From positions 1 to 25,153 of the forward strand of contig DASYAZ010000155.1 of NCBI GenBank assembly GCA_036501085.1: DNA of 25,153 nt. The letters are read 5' to 3'. Positions 7,061 to 13,713 of the stretch are shown here, in pieces. The stretch is from GCA-003244245 sp036501085. Lineage in GTDB: Bacteria; Actinomycetota; Actinomycetes; Mycobacteriales; Pseudonocardiaceae. The notes under the pieces were generated by a model that was given only the letters and a program-made list of their open reading frames with translations, did not search any database and had not been told where the DNA came from. The stretch's first letter is position 1; the number at the start of each line of letters is the position of its first letter. The position numbers and the translations under genes were made by a program.

Positions 7061-7893
7061 CCGGGCCGGGCCGAGGCCCCGGATCATCAGGTGGTGGGCG
7101 ACGGCGCCCACCACCGCTGCGGGCCGAAGTGCTCAGGTCGGCACGGGTCACCCCGAACCTGGTGCGGGTCACAGTCGGCGGTGCCGCGCTGGACAGCTTC
7201 AACTTCCCGGGGCCCGCCAGCCACTTCAAGCTGATGCTGCCCCCACCTGGCCAGCACGAGGTGGACCTACCCGAACCCGGTGAGGACGGTCTGGTCGCTT
7301 TCGACCGCGCCTCCCCGCTGGTGATGCGGACCTACACCGCGCGCCGGTTCGACCGGCAGGCCCGCGAGCTCGATATCGAGGTGGTCCTGCATGGCGACGG
7401 ACCGGCTGCGCACTGGGCGGCCGACGCCACCCCAGGCAGCCGGATCGCCGTCAGCTCGCCGCGCAGCTCTGGGTTTGCCCGTCCCGCTGACGCACGCTGG
7501 TTGCTGCTGGGCGGAGATACCTCCGCGATGCCCGCGCTGGCCACCATTCTGGAAATCGGACCGGGTGCCGCGACCACCTGCCTGATCGAGCTGAGCGATC
7601 CGTCGGAGCAGATCAACTTACCTGCCCCGCAAGGATGCAAGGTGGAGTGGCTCGTGCGCGATCCTTCGGCCGAGCCCGGCTCGGCCCTGCTCGACCGGCT
7701 CCGGAGCGCGGCCCTGCCCCCGACCCCGGGGTTCGTGTGGATCGCCGCCGAGGCGTCCTGCATCCGGGCAGCCCGGCGGCACCTGCTGACCGAGCGGGGA
7801 CTCGACCGCCACCACGTCGTGACCCGCGGTTACTGGCGCGCCGGTGCGGTGAACCACCCGGACCACGATTTCGGCGACGACCAGCTCGGGTGA
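7057..7893 (+). CDS. Siderophore-interacting protein (ferric-siderophore reductase)
   Basis: This 278-residue cytoplasmic FAD-dependent protein of the ViuB/SIP family is predicted to reduce ferric iron in imported siderophores so that it is released. The N-terminal FAD-binding domain spans about residues 20-130 and contains the RTYTARRFD flavin motif after PLVMR. The C-terminal NAD(P)H-type domain includes WLLLGGDTSAMPAL, WLVRD and FVWIAAEASCIRAARRHL. It ends with the family's GYWRAGAVNHPDHD. It starts with a GTG inside the padR stop, so the two form an operon. No siderophore synthesis or uptake genes are visible in the window. The first 20 residues are Gly/Pro/Arg-rich and probably disordered. 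Confidence 0.92.
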   Translation: MTGPGRGPGSSGGGRRRPPPLRAEVLRSARVTPNLVRVTVGGAALDSFNFPGPASHFKLMLPPPGQHEVDLPEPGEDGLVAFDRASPLVMRTYTARRFDRQARELDIEVVLHGDGPAAHWAADATPGSRIAVSSPRSSGFARPADARWLLLGGDTSAMPALATILEIGPGAATTCLIELSDPSEQINLPAPQGCKVEWLVRDPSAEPGSALLDRLRSAALPPTPGFVWIAAEASCIRAARRHLLTERGLDRHHVVTRGYWRAGAVNHPDHDFGDDQLG

Positions 7894-7945
7894 ATGCCCC
7901 CGGCAGCTGCGGGTTGGTAGCGATTGCGGGCGCACCGAACCCGAC

Positions 7946-7970
7946 TTGGTGGGTCTTCAAGACCCACCAA
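7946..7970. terminator. 25-bp perfect inverted repeat between the reductase and helY
   Basis: TTGGTGGGTCTT and AAGACCCACCAA flank a single central C. As RNA this gives a 10-bp stem with a 5-nt loop. It lies 53 bp after the reductase stop and 26 bp before helY. There is no U-run, as is common for actinobacterial terminators. An operator role for helY is the alternative. Confidence 0.6.
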
Positions 7971-7995
7971 CCCGGGTATGTGACAGCCTGGGACA

Positions 7996-10689
7996 GTGGC
8001 CAACTCTCCTGCTGAGGCGTACGCAGCGGCGCGACGGCGTGCCGCTTTGCCTCGTCTCGGCGAGTTCGCCAGCGGCCTGAGCTTCGAGCTCGACCCGTTC
8101 CAGCTGGCGGCGTGTGAGGCGCTCGGGGAGGGGCGCGGCGTGCTGGTGTGCGCACCCACGGGTGCGGGCAAGACGGTGGTCGGCGAGTTCGCCGTGCACC
8201 TGGCGCTGGCGCAGGGTCGCAAGTGCTTCTACACAACGCCGATCAAGGCGCTGTCCAACCAGAAGCACGCCGACCTGGTCGCTCGGCACGGCGCGAGCGC
8301 CGTGGGCCTGCTCACCGGGGACACCTCGATCAACGGGAGCGCCCCGGTGGTCGTGATGACCACTGAGGTACTGCGCAACATGCTCTACGCCGCCTCCCCC
8401 ACCCTCGACGGGCTGGCCTACGTGGTGATGGACGAGGTGCACTACCTCGCAGACCGGTTCCGCGGTGCGGTGTGGGAGGAGGTCATCCTCAACCTCCCGG
8501 ACAGCGTTCGGGTCGTCGGCCTGTCCGCCACGGTGAGCAACGCCGAAGAGTTCGGCGAGTGGTTGGTCAGCGTGCGCGGCGACACCGCGGTGGTGGTTGA
8601 TGAGCACCGGCCGGTACCGCTGTGGCAGCACATGATGGTCGGATCCCGGATGTTCGACCTGTTCGCCGAACGCGCTGGTGGGATCACAGTCGAGCCGCAC
8701 CTGGAGCGCCGGGTTCACGAGTTGGAGCGGTCCGGCGGGTGGGACCGGCGGCGCGGGGGAACGCGGTTCCGCCCGCCGCCCCGGGCCGACGTCGTGACGC
8801 GGCTGGACCGGGACGGCCTGCTGCCTGCGATCACCTTCATCTTCAGCCGCGCCGGTTGCGAGGCCGCGGTGAGCCAGTGCGTCCGCACCGGGGTCCGGCT
8901 GACCACTCCCGAGGAGTCCGCACAGATCCGCGCGGTGGTGGACACCCGCACCGCTGACCTGCCCGAAAGCGACCTCGGCGTGCTCGGTTTCTGGGAATGG
9001 CGCGAGGCGCTGGAGCGGGGCATCGCGGCCCACCACGCCGGGATGCTGCCCGCGTTCAAGGAGACCGTGGAGGAACTGTTCCTCCGTGGGCTGGTCCGCG
9101 CGGTGTTCGCCACCGAGACCCTCGCGTTGGGGATCAACATGCCGGCGCGCACGGTAGTGCTGGAGCGGCTGGTCAAGTTCAACGGGGAAGCCCACGCCGA
9201 CCTCACCCCGGGGGAGTACACCCAGCTCACCGGGCGGGCCGGGCGGCGTGGCATCGATGTCGAAGGTCATGCGGTGGTGCTGTGGCAACCGGGGGTGGAT
9301 CCGGTGCACGTGGCCGGGCTGGCCTCGACGCGCACGTACCCGCTGCACAGCTCGTTCCGGCCGGGCTACAACATGGCCGCCAACCTGGTGGACCGGGTCG
9401 GGGTGGCGGCCGGGCGGGCGCTGCTGGAACGGTCTTTCGCCCAGTTCCAGGCGGACCGCTCGGTGGTCGGGCTGGCCCGGCGGATCGACCGCAACGCTGA
9501 GGGCCTGGCGGGCTATACCGAGGCGATGACCTGCCACCTGGGTGATTTCCTCGAGTACGCCCGGTTGCGCCGGCAGATCTCCGAGCGGGAGCGGATGCTC
9601 GCCCGGCACAGCGGCGCGGCGCGGCGGGCCGAGGTGGCCGAATCACTTTCCCGGCTGGAGCGCGGTGACGTGATCGCAGTGCCCGCCGGGCGCCGGTCCG
9701 GGCTGGCCGTGGTACTCGAGCCGGACTCTGGTCCGAGCGAGGATCCCCGGCCGTTGCTGCTCACCGAGGACCGCCGGGCCGGGCGGCTCTCGGTAGCGGA
9801 TTTCCCGGCTCGGGTGCAGGTGCTGGGCCGGATGCGGCTGCCCAAGCGGGTCGAGCATCGGGTGCCCCGGGTCCGGCGTGACCTCGCCTCCGCCCTGGGG
9901 CAGACCGGTATCGCGCTGCCTCCCCGGACCCGGCGACGCAGCGAGGCGGCGGACGACGCCGAGCTGGCCACCCTGCGCCATGCACTGCGCGCACACCCCT
10001 GCCACGGTTGCGACGACCGGGAGGCGCACGCGCGGTGGGCGCAGCGCTACGACCAGCTCGAGCGGCAGACCGACACGCTGCGCCAGCAGGTGGCCGCCAC
10101 GACGCACTCGCTGGCCCGCACCTTCGACCGGATCCGGGCGCTGCTGGCCGAGCGGGGGTACCTGGACGGGGAGCAGCTCACCGAACATGGGAGGGCGCTG
10201 GCCCGGTTGTGGTCGGAGACCGATCTGCTGACTGCGGAGTGCCTGCGGCACGGAATCTGGGACGGCCTGGAGTCCGCGGAGCTGGCCGCGGTGATCTCAG
10301 CGCTGGTCTTCGAGGCCCGTGGCGATGCGACAGCCCCCCGGGTTCCCGCCGGCGCGGTGAGCGATGCGCTGGTGGCCACCGTCCGGTTGTGGGCGGACCT
10401 GGAGGCCGATGAGCGGCGGCACCGGTTGGAGCGCACCCGCGAACCCGACCTGGGTTTCGCCTGGCCGGTGTACCGGTGGGCGCGGGGGGAGTCGCTGTCC
10501 GCGGTGCTGGCGGCAGCCGAGAAGAACGGAGCTGAGCTGTCCGCGGGCGACTTCGTCCGGTGGTGCCGCCAGGTGATCGACCTGCTCGACCAGGTACGCA
10601 GGGTAGCTGTCGAAGGTTCCCCGGTGGCCGCAGCAGCCACCGGTGCCGTCCGCGCCCTCCGCCGCGGCGTCGTCGCTCTCGGCACCTAG
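7996..10689 (+). CDS. helY: Ski2-like DEAD/DEAH-box helicase HelY
   Basis: This 897-residue ATP-dependent RNA/DNA helicase is of the actinobacterial Ski2/Mtr4-like type. The Walker A motif APTGAGKT is at residues 53-60. TPIKALSNQK (Ia), GLLTGDTSIN, the DEVH box at 146-149 and LSATVSN (III) follow. The C-terminal RecA domain carries HHAGMLPAFKE, FATETLALGINMPA and motif VI YTQLTGRAGRRGID. The last third fits the DSHCT domain of this family. Start is a GTG with only a weak ribosome-binding site. In mycobacteria helY follows the tatA-tatC genes; here the gene before it is the siderophore reductase. The conserved 5'-3' exonuclease and M24 peptidase neighbours lie several genes downstream. Confidence 0.94.
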   Translation: MANSPAEAYAAARRRAALPRLGEFASGLSFELDPFQLAACEALGEGRGVLVCAPTGAGKTVVGEFAVHLALAQGRKCFYTTPIKALSNQKHADLVARHGASAVGLLTGDTSINGSAPVVVMTTEVLRNMLYAASPTLDGLAYVVMDEVHYLADRFRGAVWEEVILNLPDSVRVVGLSATVSNAEEFGEWLVSVRGDTAVVVDEHRPVPLWQHMMVGSRMFDLFAERAGGITVEPHLERRVHELERSGGWDRRRGGTRFRPPPRADVVTRLDRDGLLPAITFIFSRAGCEAAVSQCVRTGVRLTTPEESAQIRAVVDTRTADLPESDLGVLGFWEWREALERGIAAHHAGMLPAFKETVEELFLRGLVRAVFATETLALGINMPARTVVLERLVKFNGEAHADLTPGEYTQLTGRAGRRGIDVEGHAVVLWQPGVDPVHVAGLASTRTYPLHSSFRPGYNMAANLVDRVGVAAGRALLERSFAQFQADRSVVGLARRIDRNAEGLAGYTEAMTCHLGDFLEYARLRRQISERERMLARHSGAARRAEVAESLSRLERGDVIAVPAGRRSGLAVVLEPDSGPSEDPRPLLLTEDRRAGRLSVADFPARVQVLGRMRLPKRVEHRVPRVRRDLASALGQTGIALPPRTRRRSEAADDAELATLRHALRAHPCHGCDDREAHARWAQRYDQLERQTDTLRQQVAATTHSLARTFDRIRALLAERGYLDGEQLTEHGRALARLWSETDLLTAECLRHGIWDGLESAELAAVISALVFEARGDATAPRVPAGAVSDALVATVRLWADLEADERRHRLERTREPDLGFAWPVYRWARGESLSAVLAAAEKNGAELSAGDFVRWCRQVIDLLDQVRRVAVEGSPVAAAATGAVRALRRGVVALGT

Positions 10690-10704
10690 CTAGCTGCTCC
10701 GGTG

Positions 10705-10772
10705 TCCCCGATATGGAGACATATCGGGGTTCCGAGAGGGCCCATCACCCCGATATGTCTCCATATCGGGGA
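10705..10772. terminator. Pair of mirror-image hairpins between helY and the GNAT gene
   Basis: Two 24-bp units, at 10706-10729 and 10748-10771, are exact reverse complements of each other. Each is also a hairpin by itself, with arms CCCCGATATG and CATATCGGGG around GAGA in the first unit and TCTC in the second. Counting flanking pairs, the large inverted repeat has 26-bp arms around a 16-bp spacer. It sits between convergent genes, and the GNAT stop codon is in the spacer. The simplest role is a bidirectional terminator. Confidence 0.75.
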
Positions 10773-11203
10773 GGGCCGAAGCGGTGGTGGGCTGGTCGCT
10801 CCAGGTAGGTGTGATCGGGCCGAGCGAACCCGAACTGCTGGTAGAGGCTGTGCGCGTCGGCGGTGTGCAAGGTCCACCGGAAGCCGGCGCCAGATCCACA
10901 TTCGATCATGACGCGGATCAGCTCCGTTCCCAGGCCCTGGCTGCGGGCGCCGACCACGATGTAGGTGTCGGCGAGGTAGGCGAGAGCGACTCCGTCCGAG
11001 ACGGCGCGGGCGAAACCCACCAGCTGCCCATTGCCGTCGTAGACCCCCACCATGCGCCAGGCGGAATCCATCTGCCGGTCCAGATCTCGCCGCGTGCGCC
11101 AGCGTCCCCAATACGCGTGCTCGGAAAGAAATGACCACACCGCATCCCGGTCGATCCGGGCCGGTTCGTCGTCGAGTTGGTAGTTCCCGAAAACAATGAC
11201 CAT
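10745..11203 (-). CDS. GNAT-family N-acetyltransferase
   Basis: This 152-residue enzyme is predicted to transfer an acetyl group from acetyl-CoA to an amine on an unknown substrate. The order of elements is that of small GNAT proteins: an opening of strand and helix (FLSEHAYWGRWRTRRDL), VGVYDGNGQLVGFARAV, then the acetyl-CoA motif IVVGARSQGLGTELI. The end is a strand (WTLHTADAHSLYQQFGF), where Tyr is the usual general acid. The ATG at 11203 has a weak ribosome-binding site. The last six codons and the stop lie within the double hairpin at 10705-10772. It is convergent with helY and upstream of it there is only a strong inverted repeat and a broken hydrolase. Confidence 0.9.
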   Translation of the reverse strand: MVIVFGNYQLDDEPARIDRDAVWSFLSEHAYWGRWRTRRDLDRQMDSAWRMVGVYDGNGQLVGFARAVSDGVALAYLADTYIVVGARSQGLGTELIRVMIECGSGAGFRWTLHTADAHSLYQQFGFARPDHTYLERPAHHRFGPPRYGDISG

Positions 11204-11247
11204 GAGGCCGACGGTGCCAGGAACTGCTCGCCGAGGTCATTCATTTT

Positions 11248-11297
11248 CGTGAGCGGGGCCTGGCTGCGGCCCCAGCCGTGCCAGTGCCCCGCTCACG
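11248..11297. terminator. Strong inverted repeat upstream of the GNAT gene
   Basis: CGTGAGCGGGGC (11248-11259) pairs perfectly with GCCCCGCTCACG (11286-11297). The 26-nt loop contains a second short GGCTG/CAGCC pairing. It lies 45 bp upstream of the GNAT start on that gene's strand. No U-run follows in either direction. It may be a terminator for transcription entering from the right, or a control site. Confidence 0.5.
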
Positions 11298-11462
11298 GTA
11301 CTGCGGCACCTCACCCTTAGAAAACGAACCGTATTCTACTGCTGGCGGGCCGGACGTACTCTGTTTGGGTGGACTACTGACAGTGCCTTAACCGGGGTGA
11401 GACCAACCCCGCCTACCAGCGAGCGGCGATGAATTCTGTCCATGCCTGCAGTCGAATGGAAT

Positions 11463-11766
11463 ATGGCTACCTACATCCTGCTTCCCGGTGCCGGCGGCAG
11501 CGGTTGGTACTGGCACCTGCTGGTCGGTGAGCTGCGTCGCCGTGGCCACGACGCCGTGGCCGTGGATCGACCCGCCGACGATGATGCGGCGGGACCGCTT
11601 CTTCCCGCTGGAGTTCCAGCGACGGATCGCCCAGGAACGGCTGGGCCTCAGGCCCGAGGAGATGCCTGGGGGTCATCTCCTCGCTCTGAGCCGGCCACGA
11701 GAGCTGGCCGACAGGCTCGGGGCGTGTGGTCGTGCCGGGGGGAGTAGGAGCGGGTTGTCAGGATGA
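11463..11766 (+). pseudogene. Alpha/beta-hydrolase with a large internal deletion
   Basis: The first 40 or so residues (MATYILLPGAGGSGWYWHLL, then GHDAVAVDRPADD) are the standard N-terminus of a small alpha/beta-hydrolase. At about 11585-11595 the sequence jumps to the family's C-terminus in another frame: DRFFPLEFQRRIAQERLGL, then PGGHLLALSRPRELADRL. A normal member has about 240 residues, so some 150 are missing, including the nucleophile elbow and the acid. The conserved late His is still present. The gene cannot make an active hydrolase. The short fused product would end at 11747 or 11766 depending on frame. Confidence 0.85.
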
Positions 11767-11804
11767 GGAGACCGGCGATCGCGATCGCGGTGCGGGGCGC
11801 GCGC

Positions 11805-13232
11805 TCAGCTGACGGCAACGCCGAACCACTTGGGCAGCTGGTTGAGCAGATCCTGCTGGTCCTCACCGACCCACGCCACGTGGCCGTCTGGCCGCAGCAG
11901 CGCCGCAGGCACGTCCAGGTCCTCGCTGACGTCGACGACGTGGTCGACCCGATCTGCCCAGCCCGCCGCCGAGAGCCGACCGGTCTGGTCGAGCAGCAGT
12001 CCGCGGCCGCCGTGCATCAGCTCGTAGAGGCGACCCCGCTTCAGCCCCACGTCCCGCATCCGCCGGCCGAGCAGTTCATGCCCCTCGCCGAAGTCGTAGC
12101 GGACCCCGATCGCGGTGATCTTCTCGATCAGGTGCCGGTTCACGTTCTCGAAGTCCATCAGTTCCGACACCAGCCGGCGCACGGCTTGGGGACCCGGCTC
12201 GAGGGACAGCAGCTCCATTTGCGCGCGGGTGTTGTTCAGCACGTCGGCGGCCACCGGGTGCCGTTCGGTGTGGTAGCTGTCCAGCAGCCTTTCCGGTGCC
12301 CAGCCGTTGACCTCGGCGGCCAGTTTCCAGCCCAGGTTGAACGCGTCCTGGATGCCGAGGTTGAGCCCCTGCCCGCCGGTCGGCGGGTGGATGTGCGCCG
12401 CATCGCCGGCCAGCAGCACCCGGCCGGTCCGGTAGCGCTCGGCCAGCCGGGTGGCGTCGCCGAAGCGGGAGAGCCAGCGCGGTGAGTGCGCGCCGAAGTC
12501 GGTGCCGGCGAGCTTCCGCACCTGCTGCTTCAGCTCGTCCAGAGTCGGCGGGACCGTGCGGTCCTCGGCCACCCCGTCGGCGGGCGCGACGAGGCGGTAC
12601 ACCCCCTCCCCGAGGGGCATGGCGCCGAACCGCTTTTGGGTCTTGCGGACTTCGGCCATCACGGCATTCAGCGTCTCCGGCGGCGCGGTCAGCTCCACCT
12701 CGCCCAGCAGCGTCTCGACCCTGGAGGGCTCACCGGGGAAGCCGACGCCGAGCAGCTTGCGCACCGTGCTGCGGCCGCCGTCGCAGCCGACGAGGTAGCG
12801 CGAGCGCAACTGCGCGCCGTCGGCCAGCTCGACGGTCACCCCATGGTCGTCCTGGCTCAGCCCGACCAGTTCGCAGCGGCGTCGAATCTCGACGCCGAAT
12901 TCGACGGCGTGCTCGATCAGCAGGCGCTCGATGGTGGTCTGTGGGATACCGAGGATGTAGGGATGTGCGGTGTCCAGCCGGTCCGGCCACGGCTTGTCGA
13001 TGCCGGCGAAGAAACCACCGACCGTGCGCTGCCGGCCGAGCGCGAGGAACCGCTCCAGGAGACCGCGCTGGTCCATCACCTCGACGCTGCGCGCGTGCAG
13101 GCCGAGCGCGCGGACGACCCTGGTCGGCTCCGCCTCCTTCTCCAGCACGAGCACGTGCACGCCGTGCAGCCGCAACTCGCTGGCCAGCATCAAGCCGGTC
13201 GGTCCGCCGCCGGCAACGATCACGTCGATCAT
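11805..13232 (-). CDS. rox: Rifampicin monooxygenase Rox
   Basis: This 475-residue class A flavin monooxygenase inactivates rifamycins; Rox enzymes hydroxylate the naphthyl ring and open the ansa macrocycle. The FAD motif VAGGGPTGLML is at residues 6-16, the DG motif CDGGRSTV at 150-157, and the FAD phosphate motif LLAGDAAHIHPPTGGQGLNL at 273-292. Long stretches such as LHARSVEVMDQRGLL and VAWVGEDQQDLL match my memory of characterised Rox proteins. The length fits, and the thioredoxin-like C-terminal domain is present. The ATG at 13232 gives the exact expected N-terminus. A rifamycin-associated element lies 142 bp upstream. A decayed Tn3 transposase lies just beyond it, which suggests arrival by transfer. 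Confidence 0.93.
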   Translation of the reverse strand: MIDVIVAGGGPTGLMLASELRLHGVHVLVLEKEAEPTRVVRALGLHARSVEVMDQRGLLERFLALGRQRTVGGFFAGIDKPWPDRLDTAHPYILGIPQTTIERLLIEHAVEFGVEIRRRCELVGLSQDDHGVTVELADGAQLRSRYLVGCDGGRSTVRKLLGVGFPGEPSRVETLLGEVELTAPPETLNAVMAEVRKTQKRFGAMPLGEGVYRLVAPADGVAEDRTVPPTLDELKQQVRKLAGTDFGAHSPRWLSRFGDATRLAERYRTGRVLLAGDAAHIHPPTGGQGLNLGIQDAFNLGWKLAAEVNGWAPERLLDSYHTERHPVAADVLNNTRAQMELLSLEPGPQAVRRLVSELMDFENVNRHLIEKITAIGVRYDFGEGHELLGRRMRDVGLKRGRLYELMHGGRGLLLDQTGRLSAAGWADRVDHVVDVSEDLDVPAALLRPDGHVAWVGEDQQDLLNQLPKWFGVAVS

Positions 13233-13373
13233 GAAAACCCCATTCAACAAGGTTGCATGTCGGCCAGCTGCTCCGCGCAGTCCGGCGGCGCGCATACCCG
13301 CGAGCACACGCACTTCGCGAATCCTGATTTCCGCAGGTTCTGGCTTCGGCCGGGATTCTGCGGCACAACCCGG

Positions 13374-13392
13374 GTCTTGCCGCAAGGCCCCC
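13374..13392 (-). promoter_or_regulatory. Rifamycin-associated element (RAE) upstream of rox
   Basis: On the rox strand the site reads GGGGGCCTTGCGGCAAGAC, with the inverted repeat CTTGC-G-GCAAG at its heart. This matches my memory of the RAE consensus found before rox, rph, arr and helR genes in actinomycetes, where it mediates rifamycin induction. The exact consensus could not be checked here. A candidate -10 (CAGAAT) lies downstream towards rox, but the promoter is not resolved. Confidence 0.82.
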
Positions 13393-13398
13393 GGTGCG

Positions 13399-13650
13399 CT
13401 ATACGTTGAGAGTGGCAAGGAGTGGGTGACCTCCTTGCCTTTGCTTTGTGGCGCCGCTGCCAGCCGGGGTGGAGGCGCGGAAGCTGTAGCGGCCCAGCAC
13501 GCTGAGGTTCGCGTGCTTTGAGCGGGGAGAGCCGGGCGACGTCCTCGTTCAGCCCGTCGTGCTCGCGTGCTTCGGCGGGCAGCGCCCGCAGCCGCTCGAC
13601 GGCGGTGTCCAGATAGCGGGTGGTCCACCGGGCGAACGCGGCCCCGCCGA
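13399..13650 (-). mobile_element. Tn3-family transposase C-terminal remnant
   Basis: On the minus strand the translation gives ARWTTRYLDTAVERLRA and then LNEDVARLSPLK. At about 13518 one extra A shifts the frame, and the next frame continues KHANLSVLGRYSFRASTPAG before a TAG at 13399-13401. The order YLD, DEDVARLSPLKHANLNVLGRYSF is the hallmark C-terminus of Tn3-family TnpA in actinobacteria. Only about 80 of the usual 950-1000 residues remain, so it is dead. The normal LRPLRDP-like ending is replaced by unrelated residues. The RAE begins 7 bp beyond its stop. No terminal inverted repeat could be assigned. Confidence 0.85.
13414..13439. repeat. 9-bp-arm hairpin inside the Tn3 remnant
   Basis: GGCAAGGAG and CTCCTTGCC are perfect arms around an 8-nt loop. 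The site lies 22 bp from the RAE, on the far side from rox. It could be a terminator that isolates rox from transcription entering from the right, or a chance feature of the transposase tail. Confidence 0.45.
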
Positions 13651-13713
13651 GCGGTACCGCCACCCCCGTCTGGCCGGACGAGCGGGAGTGTTGAGCGCTG
13701 CGAGGATCGGGGC

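Noticed and set aside
7957..9609. 550-codon open frame opposite helY
   Set aside because: A shadow frame caused by high GC; helY on the other strand has all helicase motifs.
12486..13409. Long open frame opposite rox
   Set aside because: Antisense shadow of a clearly recognised enzyme, no motifs.
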